Of a stretch of DNA of 64,000 nt, positions 24,143-35,974 are shown piece after piece (position 1 is the stretch's first letter; every line of letters begins with the position of its first letter). The translations under genes and the position numbers were made by a program. The DNA is taken from positions 568,975,095-569,039,094 of the forward strand of contig NC_081405.1 of the NCBI RefSeq assembly GCF_030272615.1. Direction: 5' to 3'. Below the pieces are notes generated by a model. That model had not been told where the DNA came from. It saw only the letters and a program-made list of their open reading frames with translations, and made no database searches. Source of the DNA: Cryptomeria japonica (taxonomy: Eukaryota; Streptophyta; Pinopsida; Cupressales; Cupressaceae).

Positions 24143-24512
24143 GATGACTATTGCTCACTCCTTCGCCTAAAGTCACTATCAGAGCTCCAAACTGCCAGGG
24201 AGATATGTGCAAATGAGACAGTTTTACCCCTTCCCCTACAAATATACCCCCCAGCCCTAACCCTACTTCACCCCGCTCACCATCGTGGTCCTTGTGAACT
24301 TCAAAAGCCTCTCATTTCTCCATCATTACTCTGTTTTCTCCCATTTTTTCACCACTATTTCTAATTTCTTCTATTCTACCTCCCCCAACTTCTTTTTCTT
24401 TTTTGAGAGATTGCCCGATGTTTTTGAAATTTTTTGACCCATCTCTCGAGGGGGCATACCACCCACTAAGTTAATATTTTTGGGGCATATTTCTCATACC
24501 TATCTTTCTTTC
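24143..24512. other. Noncoding stretch between PMD start and gypsy PPT
   Basis: No gene is recognised. The plus-strand frame at 24119-24364 looks like chance. The stretch becomes pyrimidine rich (about 24330-24410) and leads to the hairpin and PPT of the gypsy-type LTR. Confidence 0.4.
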
Positions 24513-24546
24513 TTTGAAACGGCGCGATAAACTGCACCGTCTCAAA
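24513..24546 (+). other. Hairpin immediately before a gypsy-type PPT
   Basis: TTTGAAACGGCGC (24513-24525) pairs with GCACCGTCTCAAA (24534-24546) with two mismatches around an 8-base loop. The PPT GAGGGGCAAA follows at 24547-24556. Confidence 0.6.
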
Positions 24547-24676
24547 GAGGGGCAAATGTAGACACATACATTTATCCACTAAATAAATATTTAATATTTA
24601 TTTGATACACTAATATTAATCTATTAATTAAATTCACATTTAATTAATTCATTCAATCCCCATTTTACTATTTTAA

Positions 24677-24885
24677 TTAAATAAATTACATAAATTTATT
24701 TAAATTAAAAAACCCTATCTATAATCCAGTTATTAAATAAATCTAATTTGTTTAATTCCCTTCATTCCTCTCATTTAAATAAATTACATAAATTTATTTA
24801 AATTAAAAATCCCTATCTATAACCCAGTTATTAAATAAATCTAATTTATTTAATTTCCTTCATTCCTCTCATTTAAATAAATCAA
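24677..24885 (+). repeat. 98-bp tandem duplication in the gypsy-type LTR
   Basis: A block beginning TTAAATAAATTACATAAATT and containing CCCTATCTATAA-CCAGTTATT is present twice, with AAATTACA at 24683 and again at 24781, and a partial third start at about 24873. Confidence 0.85.
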
Positions 24886-25630
24886 CATTTTTATAAAAAC
24901 ACAAATCAAATTCTCCTTTTAAATAAATCAAATATTTATTTAAAAATCCCACCCCACTTGCATTCTCCTACAAATACTAGTTGCACCAATAAATAGATTT
25001 TATTTTTAAATAAAATCACATTTTCTCTCACCCACCAAAACTACTTGCCTCCTAAACCCCTTCTAGATTTTTCTAATCCATTCCAAACTAGCCTAATCCC
25101 CCTCCCTAATTATTGTCACGTTCCTAAGCAAAGAAAAGTCACTTCTCAAAGCCTCCAAAGTCTTTGAAATGCATTTAAGGATTTTTATCCTTCAACAAGT
25201 TAACCCCCCAAGTCTTCTAAACCATTTATGGCTCATACTTAACCATTAATGGTTAAACTCAACTCATCCACATGGCTAGAGGCTTTCCCTCTAACTCAAC
25301 CCTCATTTAACTCATGGGTCTCTTCAAGCATTTATTGCTTTGACCATGGTTGTCTCCTTTAACTCTTGCACAAGAGTTTATCCATTGGATAAAGGCACTA
25401 TTCATTAGATAAAAGCTTTATTCACTAACTCAAGTCTAACCAAACCCTCCTAGGGTAACCTTCATGTCATCTCAAGCATTTAATGCTTCTTCCCTCTCCT
25501 TTCAAGCCATCTCATGTTGACATTTGTCATCATGGGATTGGGTTGAAAGCCATTACATGGATTGATTAACTTTCAATCCTGGCTCTTGTTAAGATTACTT
25601 AATCTTGACCATCCATTTCCCTATTTTCCC

Positions 25631-25638
25631 TATAAATA
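25631..25638 (+). promoter_or_regulatory. TATA box of the gypsy-type LTR
   Basis: TATAAATA in TTCCCTATAAATAGAGC is a strong plant core promoter match, followed by the pyrimidine-rich start-like TTCTTCATTTTC about 25 bases downstream. Confidence 0.6.
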
Positions 25639-26167
25639 GAGCTCTTATTCTTCATTTTCAAGATCAGAACTCTTTTGTGCATCAAACTTATAGTCATTTT
25701 AGAGAGCATTAAGAATCATTTGCATTGTTATTATACTAAGATTTACATAGACTAATTAGGTGTTTTCTCATAGTAAATCATTCACACTTGCATAAGCATT
25801 TGTTTTCATTTGCACAACCATCTTGAATCTTCATATAGCATCCAGGATAGTGCAAAAAGTTGAGAGCTGCACTCATGTGGGACTTGGAGAGGATAGGAAC
25901 AAGGGAGGAGTATCTATGAGCATTTGGGGGAGAATCTTGAGGGGGTTTTGTTCCCTTTTTTGTTTATGTATGCTTCTTATTATGTGATTTATATCTCTCT
26001 TCATATGCATGTTAAGGTTTTTAGGTTCCTTTGTGTTTCATTTTGGTTGTGACTGATCCACTAATGTTTGAACTTGTCTTTTGTGCCTTGTGCCCCTTTT
26101 GACGTGCATCAATTAGAATTAACTTATGCTAATTTTGGTATTAACTTATATATTTCTATTAAATGTA

Positions 26168-26654
26168 GGTCATGTATATGCAGTTATTGCGTATGAGAAT
26201 AACGAAGAAGGAACAAATTAATTTTTGTGTCATTGTATTGAGGCCAAAAAGAAATTGACTTCTATAGTGGTTGATGGAGAGGGTATTGAGTATGCAATAG
26301 GATTTGTTGTTGTGATAGGGACATGACTTAGAAGGAACCATTTTTGTGTCAAGTTGTATTAAGACCTATTATACTCATTTATTTATTAGTCGTTGTAATC
26401 ATTTTGGCATTAAATTATCCATATATAAGATGCAGGTACCCTATCAAAAATTCTAATGCCTAGTTGTTTGAGGACTTTGAGACATATAGACATATTCTTC
26501 ATTACTCAAACCTTCTTGTTGCGACAAATATTTATTTCATTAAATATCATGGTAGACCTCTTAACAAGGATTTGTGGAAAGTTCATGAATCTAACCACCA
26601 GGCAATACTTGAGACACTAAGGGTTAGAGCTGACCCAGAAGGTTCACTTGATTG
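26168..26654 (+). pseudogene. Unidentified exon-like coding remnant
   Basis: Two segments look like exons. The first (26168 to about 26330) follows an acceptor-like AAATGTAG and reads GHVYAVIAYENNEEGTN-stop, then CHCIEAKKKLTSIVVDGEG. The second (about 26437-26654) follows ATAAGATGCAG and reads LFEDFETYRHILHYSNLLV, then NKDLWKVHESNHQAILETL. The separating 100 bases are T rich, like an intron. I do not recognise the family. Stops at about 26219, 26325 and 26461 indicate a pseudogene. It lies just outside the gypsy-type LTR and could be host sequence or part of a DNA transposon. Confidence 0.35.
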
Positions 26655-26790
26655 ATTTTGGGCCATCTAGAAGAATAATTCTCCAATATGGTAGAATAAT
26701 TTTGACAATTTTGTATATATGTTTTGTGATTCATTGTAACTTCACTGTTTTGGATGTGCTCTACATGCATATGAGTTGTAATTTGCATGA

Positions 26791-27036
26791 TCTGTAATGT
26801 GCATATGTAGATGCCAAATTTTGTATATAAAAATATCAATGAGTTGTAATGTGCATATCTAGATGCTAAATTTTATATAAAAAATAACAATGAGTTGTAA
26901 TGTGCATATATAGATGCTAAATTTTGTATAAAAAAACAACGAGCTGTAATTTGCATATTTAGATGCAAAATTTTGTATATATAAACAGTAAGGATCTTGA
27001 TCATTTATATTAGATGCCAAATTTTATATATAAAAG
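26791..27036 (+). repeat. Tandem repeat, about 51-bp unit
   Basis: Units beginning GAGTTGTAATGTGCATAT and containing AGATGCTAAATTTT-GTATA start at 26841, 26892 and 26941, with degenerate copies at each end (from 26791 and to 27036). Period is 49-51 bases. Confidence 0.85.
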
Positions 27037-27453
27037 TGCCCATGGGGCTGATTTGTAAATTTTGAGAGCCCAAATTTATACCATTTGCTTATAAATACAT
27101 TTCTAATAAATTTGTATCATTTGATTATAAATACATTTGAAGGATTTTTGATGTATTGAAGGATATTCAATAAGAAACTTATCATTTGCTGCACTTTTCT
27201 TATGATTCTCATGTGTAACAGCCTGATCACAGGCTTAAATATTGTTGATTCCTCTTTCATTTGGCTGGAAAACCGATTAGGAATGATTCACTGATGAGTT
27301 ATCTTCCATTTGCAATTTGTTTCACTTGATTTGGTTATATATTGAGGAAGTTCTAATAATTTTTGTCAAAACTGTTATAACCCTGTCCTAGGGTAAACAA
27401 TAAACAAGAAAATGTAATAACTTTTATATTTATGGTCTAATAAGCCCACCAAT
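27037..27453. other. No recognised feature
   Basis: AT-rich sequence without a convincing frame. A short inverted repeat, CCTGATCACAGG, occurs at about 27223. Confidence 0.4.
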
Positions 27454-28489
27454 GGGGACAACATGACCCTGTAGGTTCGAATGAATCATCCATAAGTGTC
27501 ACGGTCTCCGAGTTACGTGACATCAAAGTTTAACATTTTTTCCACTTTGAGCGCTCAAGGGAAAGCGTCGCTATGAGGTGGCTCAGAATGATTGGACATC
27601 TTGAGGTGCAAGACAATGGCACACCTAGCATAAACCTAGCCAACCAAATGTGCTCACGCTGATGGTTTGTTCCCATGATAAGCAAAACGAAAGATGCACT
27701 ATTCGGCCACCTTTCACTGATAGTTTTTTACAGTTTTTGATGTGACAAAAAAAATCTCACTACAAGAAAATAGAATCGAGTTGTCCAAAACTGAGAGAGG
27801 TTTTTTTAGGTAGAATTATCATGATCCCATAGGTTTGAATGAACCATCCATGAGTGCCAAGGTCTTTGAGTTACGCGACGTCAAAGTTTAAACTTTTTTC
27901 TCACTTTGAGCAGTGAAGTGAAAGCGCCGCTACGAGGTGGCTCAGAATGATCAAACATATTGGAGAGTGAGACATGGGAACACCTAGCAGAAAACTAGCC
28001 ACCCAAACATTCTTTCTTTGATGGTTCGGTCTCATGATGAGCAGAACGAAATATGCACTATTCTGCTACCTTTCACTAATGGTTTTTGATAGTTTTTGAT
28101 GCGACAGAAAAAATCTCACCACAAGAAAATGGAATCAAGTTGTTCGAAACCAATAGAGGTTTTTTTAGGAAGAGACAACACAACCACATAGGTTTAAATG
28201 GCTCATCCATAAGTGCCACAACCTCCAAGTTACCTGATGTTAAAGTTTGACATTTTTTCCCACTTTGAGCACTCAAAAGAAAGCATCGCTATGAGGTGGC
28301 TCAGAATGATCAGACATCTTGGAGAGAAAGAAAAGGACACACCTAGTGTAAACCCATCCACCTAGACATGCTCACATTGACGGTTCATTCGGATGATGAT
28401 CAGAATGATAGATACACTATTATGCCACCTTTCATTGATAGTTTTTTATATGACAAAAAATATCACCACAAGAAAAAAAAAATCGAGTT
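27454..28489 (+). repeat. Three tandem copies of a 358-bp repeat
   Basis: Copies begin at about 27454, 27812 and 28171; the anchor AGGTTCGAATG/AGGTTTGAATG/AGGTTTAAATG recurs with spacing 358 and 359. Each copy contains GAGGTGGCTCAGAATGAT and ends ACAAGAAAA..ATCGAGTTGT. The third copy stops at GAGTTG, where the G2 LTR sequence begins at 28490. No coding potential is seen. Confidence 0.9.
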
Positions 28490-29342
28490 GTCCAATCAGC
28501 CTTGGCCAATAAACAGGGATGGTCAAAGACCAAATCTCTCTACACTTTAGGCTCCATTGAACCTAGGTGGGTGTGCCTCTTCCTCTCAAGCACAAAAGAT
28601 GTTATTTATAGTAGATTTAAACCTTTTAGTAAGTTTACACAATTGGCAAATTATTGTTCTGCAACTATTTTTTATTATGTGCTTTAACTAAATGCTTTGA
28701 AAAGAAATGATTGTGAATGTATATTGAAAATGAAATTTCTTTCAGGACTTAAATAAAATATGCATAGATTAGTTCATATAGGATTTGGGAAGAATGTTTC
28801 TCTATCAAGGACCTTGAATACATACAAATCAGAACCTTAAAAGATCAATAACAGACCAGTGCCTCTATCCAGGGATATATATGACACTTTGTGGACAAAA
28901 TATCTTATCAACTCAAGAGACAATTTCTCATCAACTATGAAGGTTCGGTATGCATTACACAAACAATAAGAACTCAATCTTTCACTTAATGCAATGACAT
29001 GTGATTCACATCTTAGAAAATGTATAAACAGACTTATCAAGAGGACAAAGATAACTCATCAACACAAAAGTGTACACAATATTTGGAAAAAGAGACAGTG
29101 AACCTTGTATATTAATCTTCAAGAAAAAATTGCATACACAAGCTGCACTTGAAATACTTCATTATAGATTGCTTGCACAAAATGATACTTCTTCTTCCTA
29201 TAGACTTATTTGATACAAAATGATATTCAATCCTTATAGCATTATGATGTCCTTTTGACTCCCCTCTCATCAGTTTTGGTATCCTATTATATACATAACT
29301 GAAGGGATGCGAACAATCTTCAAATCAATGCGTCTATTCCTA
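28490..29342 (-). repeat. G2 left LTR (3' LTR, truncated at its outer end)
   Basis: It shares GTCCAATCAGCCTT at its left and GCGTCTATTCCTA at its right with 34563-35414. The phrase GACCAGTGCCTCTATCCAGG (about 28854) also occurs in slightly altered form near 49780 in X. Confidence 0.75.
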
Positions 29343-31790
29343 GCAACTACCTAATTTACAACTGAAGATATGTAATTACATCATGAAAAACAACTAAGAT
29401 TCTGGACTCAGATTTCAGGCATTCCCATAGTTTCTTCCACTTGTATACTCCTAAGTGCCATTGTCTTCTCGATAAACAAATCTTGCATGAGAGAAAGAAA
29501 ATTAGGTATTCATTAAGTCAAATAGAAAAAACTTACCTTTGGTTGTATTGGCATAAGTCCTCCTGATGAGATCTTCTTCTTCGCAACCACCTTCACTTCC
29601 TCATCAGGTATCAGTATGACATGAAAACACCTCTCCCCGATGATCTAAGTTATCCTAATGGATCTACCCTCTGTGGCATTTTGCCCATTGGGCATCGACA
29701 TAACTTTAGAAATGTGTATCTAATATCATAAGCTATCTTGACAAGTCCTCCCGTACTTTACTCTCCTTTTTGGGCTGCTTCGGTCGATCGGTGTAAGTTT
29801 TTTGGTTCCTTCCCAAAATTTAACATTTTTTCCAATGAACCCATCTTACTTCTGGTCCACACCTTTTCACTTTGGTTCTTCTTTGACATTATTCTTTTAG
29901 CCAAACTTCCTCCCTCGACGAGTTGTTCACAGGTCTTATTGATTATGTAGTTTTCATCGATACCTTTTATTTTCAATGGGACTGCTTTTGATTTCTCCGA
30001 TGAACTTCATGTCGATGAAACTGCTTATTTCGGTGAGTCCTTTTAGAGATCCATCACAGCCTAGGTTTGTTCAATAAATCATTTTTTGATGACATGCCAC
30101 TTAACTGCCACTTCATCTGCTAACTCATCTTGACCGATCCCACCTCTTGTCACCTCTGGATTGGCTCTAAGGTTTCTGTCCTGCCACCTTAGCATGGTCT
30201 CACTAACCACTGGAATGAAGCTCTCCCTTGTCGCCTAGCCACTATTGGTTAGTTTCCAAGTCATGGTGAATAAACATCACACATTTTTCGATCATGGTAT
30301 ACAAACCATCGTCAGATCGACTCGATTGAGTGTGTGATCTTCCTTATCTATTCAGATTTTAACCTTGCCTGAGTGCCTCTCTCTTCTCTTTGTCCATCTG
30401 TGTTGCATGTCACTCTTTGGTTTGCCCATGGATCCACCTACCCACCACTTGGACCTAGGTTCACTCATGGATCCACCAAGATGACACCTCATCTACCACC
30501 TTGCCAATCCCTATGTCACGGGGATAAACCAGCATGCATCTCTATCTTACGATATAGTGATGAACATCAGATCTTCTGCAATCACCGTCGATCTGCTAAA
30601 ATTGCTCGATCTTTAATTTGTCCTTTTTCTATAAAATTTGGGCACTTTTAGATGCACACGCACATGGAGGGCCCACCAATGCTGAGCTAGTACTTGCCAA
30701 AAGCCTTTTATCTTTCGACAGTTATCATGCGAGTCACTTTGGACATAAACATTAAAAGAGCCTATCCCACAAACAATGTGGGATAAAGGCTTTCCCTCTT
30801 CTGATGCAGCTCCATGTTCTTCAGTTATGCTCCTCAAGCTGACCTCCTTACAATTCACCATCCACCGTAACAATCTTATCGGGATTCAGCATAGCATAAA
30901 ACTCCTCCTCATGACGTCTCGATGAGTCTTCAATCTATGTTACTTTTTTGGTATAACTCACACCGATATCCTCACAGATGCTTTTATCTTCATTGGGGGT
31001 CGGAATAGCCTTTTTCTATTCCTCCCAAAGTCTTGATGTTACTCCAATGCACTTTTATGCTTTATACCTCCAAGTCTACTTTATCGGTATAGGAAACACT
31101 GATGGTTTCGCCTTCCGATTCTCTATGTCATCGAGGATCAGCCTAACTATTTCTCCACTGTCCCAATATAGTATTTTTCTTTGATGCACCCGCCTTCATT
31201 TTTATTGATAAATGTCTTGCCGATAATCCTTCTTTTTCTTACCAATGTTGTTTCATCGAGACTCTTATGCCGATAGTTGAAATTTTGCAGTTTTGAAAAA
31301 TGAGCCATCAACCATGAATAATAGTGATTAGCACTCCTGAAATAGCTGATCCTTAGAGAACTTTGCCCATGCTAATAAGGTTCCTACACATCCAAACCAA
31401 CAGTAAACGCTCCATAATAGCACATAAAATTTTGAAAAAATCTGTGCTAACAGTGGCTCTTTCTGGGGATGTATGTTCTCTTTAAGGACATAACAAGATC
31501 CTAGTTATCTCTAGAAAGTAGACCAAAATGAAAATTCAAAACATATAACAGAAAATAAAAGAAAAAACTATATTACTATAATACAAGAAATACTCTCTGA
31601 TCATGAAGAGAAGAAATACTTAAGGTATTGAGCATGGATTAGAAATTCCTGCATTTCACCATTAGTATTCTTCAAGAATTATGTATTTTCTCCTTCTTTC
31701 TATAGATTCTTGTTTGAGTTTAATTTGGTGGTCCCAGGCCCCCGAAAACGAACATCATTTCTTTCCTCTATCAAAAACCTGATTCCCATC
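29343..31790. other. G2 internal region without recognised genes
   Basis: This 2.4-kb stretch lies where pol would be on the minus strand. Frames are short (for example 29758-29976 and 30613-30873 minus), and none shows protease, RT, RNase H or integrase motifs. Phrases with ATCGATGAA and ACCGAT recur from 29950 to 31260. Confidence 0.45.
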
Positions 31791-34300
31791 CTACAACAAT
31801 ATGCACTTTCTGATTGTATTATCATCCTCTTTACCAACCATATGAATTGGTGAACTCATTTTTCCCACTTTGCTACATTTTTCATAGTCCCATGTCATCA
31901 TCATCATTAAATCACTATACTCATATCCTTTATCATATTTGGTTTTTGGATATGTAATCCTAAAAACATTTACCCAATGTTCACTTGAAAACCCTATTAT
32001 TTCACCATGTCTCATTTCCTTGAAAAAATATTTCCAGTCACTTTTACTATCATATGTGGATTGCACCCTAATGTAACTTTCATAAAAACTCTCAATGTCA
32101 GAAATCTGAATACTCCTTTAATTCTATAACACATTTTTTGAGTATGTAACATTATTTGGAGGGAAAACAAAAATTAGTCTACTTATTCTTTCTTGAAAAA
32201 TATCTTGGCCTCCCAATGCAATATCCGCATTGGACTTAACACAACCCCTGTTGCAATAATTCAAACTATTTATCCCTTTGAGATTATATCCCATATTGTT
32301 CATTTTTGCCACCTCCTTACTTTGAAAAGATATTTTATTTTTCTTAATTGGTAAATTAGGGCACGCATAGGAATCTTTATCACATATGATTTTATCAAAA
32401 TAAGAACCTAAACAAATATCACCTTCAAACATATTTTCTATTTCCCCATGCTTTGGAAATATTTTACCCTTCTCACAAAGAGACTTTGGGTACATATCTT
32501 TTTTAACAATTTTGTGCTAAGGTATCACATCTACCTTCTCATATATTATTTCCTTTTCTCTCATAGTCTCTGAAACATTACTTCGGGATATATCTTCTCC
32601 CATATCTTTTTCAAATAATGGACCCCAAAAAACAGAAATTTTAGGTATACCTTCATGGGAATTTTCCTGAGAGTCATCATCCCCTTGAATAATGTCTTCA
32701 TTCACTGAAATGCCTTCCTGTACATAAAATTTTTCATGAAGATTATTATCCAACACAGTAAAAATATTTGGGAAATCGATTATTATTACATCCTCTTCAA
32801 ATGTTTTATTTTTGGGAATAATGTCTTCATAAATGCTATTTGTTGAAGTTTCTTCATGTCTATATACTGAATACAAATCCATTTTGCCTTCACTTCCTGG
32901 ATGGTCAATAATTTCACAAAAAATTATTTCCTCACATTCATGTGGAGTTTCATGATACTGAGGATTTAAAAAAATTTCAAAAGGATTTTCAAGGACACAT
33001 TTCCTATTACAGTCCTCACTCTGTATGTATTCCCCTGATGTATTATTTTCTTGGGAGTCATCATTTTCTTCATCAAATAGACCCTGAATGTGCCCTAATC
33101 CATTTTTCTATTTATTCTAAAAAAAAATTGGATCATTCTTCTAAACATACCTTTCATATTTTTTATCTAACAAATACGAAATTTCTTCTGGACCGAGGAA
33201 TGTTTCCTCTTTCTTATTTATGTCTATACCTACACATATGGATTCTTCCCTAATTAAATCCATAATTTCTTCTTTATCATCATATTCTTCCTCTAACATG
33301 TTTTCATATAAAATCTCAAATAGAAGCCTTACTTGAGGATCATGATAAATCCCCAACTCATGCATTTTTCTTGAAAATGAATGTTTGAAATCCATAGGTA
33401 TTTCTGTGTATATTCCAAACATCCTCAAGAACAATTGTGTTGCAGATTCATCCTCATACCTTGTTAGATTTATAAATGCATCCAAAAGGGAAATGCATGA
33501 CTCCTCTTCCCTAGTGTAAATATGATTTTCACCCCACTCATAGCAAATGTCATCTTCTTCTACACTAAGAGATTCATCATTTTGCATATTGTCTATTTCC
33601 ATACAGGTCCCATTAGTAATGGAACCTTCTTCAATCTGATCCAAACTTCCTTCTTCATCAGGGTCCTTTGTAAGTTTTATCTTGCATTCATTATCTTCTG
33701 CAACCATTTCATCAAGTGGATACCTGAGAAAATTATACAACTGAGAGTCATAACCTATCTTATGTATTTTATTTAATAATTCATAAAATGGAGGCTTGAC
33801 ATCTAATGGTATCTCCTGATAAATATTAAACATCCCCAAGAATAAATTTACTACAGATTCATCTTCTTGTTTTTCTATGTCAAGAAATTCATCCAAATGA
33901 GACATACAAACTTTTGCTTCTATTATGTATTGTTGGTCCTCCTCTAGCTCATAGCTCATACTTCCCTCTTCACCTACATCATAAAACACATCAAGGAACC
34001 AGTGCTCCAACTCCCTCCATGATGAGATGCTATGTGTAGAGAGTGATTCATAATATTCTCTTGCATCATCCTTCAAAGTCCTGACAAATAATTTCAATCT
34101 TCTGCATAAACCTCATAATCCTTTACAAATATATAAAATACATCCAAATCATTAATTGTTGATTCATCATATACCCCATAGAATTTTGGTATAAGTTGTG
34201 AAAGCTTACGGAACAACTTGTTTGGAATACATTGAAAGCCACTGAGATCCAATGGCCTAATGCCATCTGGAATAAAAGGCTTTCTTTGAAACATTTTCAA
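31791..34300 (-). pseudogene. G2 gag-like polyprotein with duplicated capsid-like segment
   Basis: It starts MKMFQRKPFIPDG at 34300, shifts frame at about 34095 and continues LFVRTLKDDAREYYESL and SISSWRELEHWFLDVF, the classic gypsy Retrotrans_gag pattern. In the frame beginning at 34097, residues 59-124 (HLDEFLDIEKQEDESVVNLF..) and 197-262 (LLDAFINLTRYEDESATQLF..) are two divergent copies of the same gag segment, each with EDES, then F-x-M/R-F-x-I-Y and IP. Acidic linkers separate them. After stops at 33141 and 32517-32495 the frame continues as an acidic, unrecognised C-terminal part to 31791. No zinc knuckle is seen. Total length is about 830 codons with at least four breaks. Confidence 0.65.
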
Positions 34301-34486
34301 AAAGGAAAATTTCCATCTCCCTCTAGGTATCTACCCCTTGTAGAGTCACCAATTGAAATAAAACTTCTTATTAGGTAGAGTCGCCACCTCCTAAGACGAA
34401 TAATACTTTTATTTACTTTCTAGGCTTTTTCCTCTATCATAATCTGAAAAAAACTCACCAGAAACTCTGAATAATTTTTGTAACTC

Positions 34487-34505
34487 CCCAACAGAGTTGC
34501 CAATC
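34487..34505 (-). other. G2 primer-binding-site-like sequence
   Basis: On the minus strand TTGGCAACTCTGTTGGGGA begins one base after the LTR end CACCAACA. This resembles the PBS and leader of plant Tat-type gypsy elements; I do not assign the tRNA. Confidence 0.5.
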
Positions 34506-35414
34506 TGTTGGTGCCCAAAACCATAGATTGGAAAACCAAAAGACTTTCCAAATCCTCAAGTAGTCCAATCAGCCTTGTCCAACAAATAGGGATGGTCAAA
34601 GACCAAATCCCTCTGCACTTTAGGCTCCATTGAACCTAGGTGGGTGTGTCTCTTCCTCTCAAGCACAAAAGAGGTTATTTATAGTGGATTTAAACCTTTT
34701 AGAAAGTGTACACAACTGGAAAATTATTGTTCTACAACTATGATTTATTATGTGCTTTAACTAAATGCTTTGAAAAGAAATGATTGTGAATGTATATTGA
34801 AAACGAAATTGCTTTCATGACTTAAATAAAATCTGTATAGATTAGTTCATATAGGATTTGGGAAGAACGTTTCTCTATCAAGGACCTTGAATGCATATAG
34901 ACCAAAACCTTAAAATATCAATAATAGACCAGTGCCTCTATCCAGGAAGATATATGACAGTTTGTGGACAAAATATCTTATCAACTCAAGAGACAATTTC
35001 TCATCAACTATGAAGGTTCAGTATGCATTACACAAACAATAAGAACTCAATATTTCACTTAATGCAATGGCATGTGATTCACATCATAGAAAATCTATAA
35101 AAAAATTTATCAAGAGGAAAAAGATAACTCATCAACACAAAAGTGTACACAATATTTGGAAAAAGAGACTGTGAACCTTGTATATTAATCTTCTGGAAAT
35201 AACTGCATACACAAGATGCACTTGCAAATACTTCATTACAAATTCCTTGCACAAAATGATACTTCTTCTTCCTATAGACTTCTCTAATACAAAATGATAT
35301 TTAATCCTTATAGCATTATGATGTCCTTCTGACTCCCCTCATCGGTTTTGGTATCCCATTATATACATAATTGAAGGGATGTGAACAAGCTTCAAACTGA
35401 TGCGTCTATTCCTA
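34506..35414 (-). repeat. G2 right LTR (5' LTR)
   Basis: It begins TGTTGGTGCCC on the plus strand, so it ends CACCAACA on the minus strand. Its outer end is TATTCCTAAC; the left copy has TATTCCTAGCA, so the terminal CA is probably lost here. A TATA-like TATATAATGGG on the minus strand lies at about 35352-35362. Confidence 0.7.
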
Positions 35415-35974
35415 ACTTGAAAGGTGAAGTCATGAAGTAAAACTTGAAATCCAAGTTAGACTCAGAGGTGAGTTAAATTATGAAAGAGAATAAGATTACT
35501 TTTAATTGCACATTTAAATGTTCAAACTCATGCTTACTTTCATCAATCCTCAAAAGGACGCAAATCTAACTCACTCAATCAAAATACACAATATGAGCAT
35601 TATCGGTGTCGGTACTTGGGTACATGGGTATACACAATATGAGCAACCTATTTTAAAAGTAAATGCCATATGAGTTACATGTAATGAACAAATTTGATCA
35701 CATTTCAGGAGAAAATAACTAAGTTTCAAGAATATCAAGTTTCATATTTATCAATGAACAAATTCTCTCAAATATCAAGTTTTATATATATCAAAATAAA
35801 CAATAATCGTGTACATATCAAAAAATGGCATAGATGCCAAACCAATAATAGTTACAAAAATGTGGCATGTGCCATGTCTGTCAAAGTTGATATATACATA
35901 TACAAATATCGAATATATATAAAAAAATTGGTTATTCAATGACCACAACTACAACTATATGTCTCTATCGGTAT
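35415..35974. other. No recognised feature
   Basis: AT-rich sequence (about 75 percent in places) without convincing coding frames. It lies between G2 and the multi-exon remnant. Confidence 0.4.

Larger units (their letters stand above)
24557..26100 (+). repeat. Gypsy-type LTR (3' LTR or solo), right end uncertain
   Basis: TGTAGACAC directly after the PPT GAGGGGCAAA is a typical start of plant Ty3/gypsy LTRs. The body is AT rich and noncoding, with a TATA box at 25631 and a likely R region after about 25660. I cannot place the 3' end: it is somewhere between about 25850 and 26120. It is oriented plus, so the element's internal region, possibly including the antisense PMD gene, lies to the left. 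Confidence 0.55.
28490..35414 (-). mobile_element. G2: gag-only LTR retroelement (TR-GAG-like), minus strand
   Basis: An 850-bp direct repeat at both ends (28490-29342 and 34563-35414, the right one extending inward to 34506) brackets 5.1 kb whose only recognisable protein is a gypsy-type gag on the minus strand. A PBS-like TTGGCAACTCTGTTGGGGA follows the right LTR on the minus strand. No protease, RT or integrase motif is seen downstream of gag. The left LTR lacks its terminal 57 bases and is fused to the 358-bp repeat array at GAGTTGTCC. Plant gag-only LTR elements (TR-GAG type) are known; this fits but could also be a deleted Tat/Athila-like element. Confidence 0.65.

Noticed and set aside
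32942-33776. Plus-strand frames 32942-33253 and 33522-33776
   Set aside because: Antisense shadows of the G2 gag; the minus strand has the gag signature.
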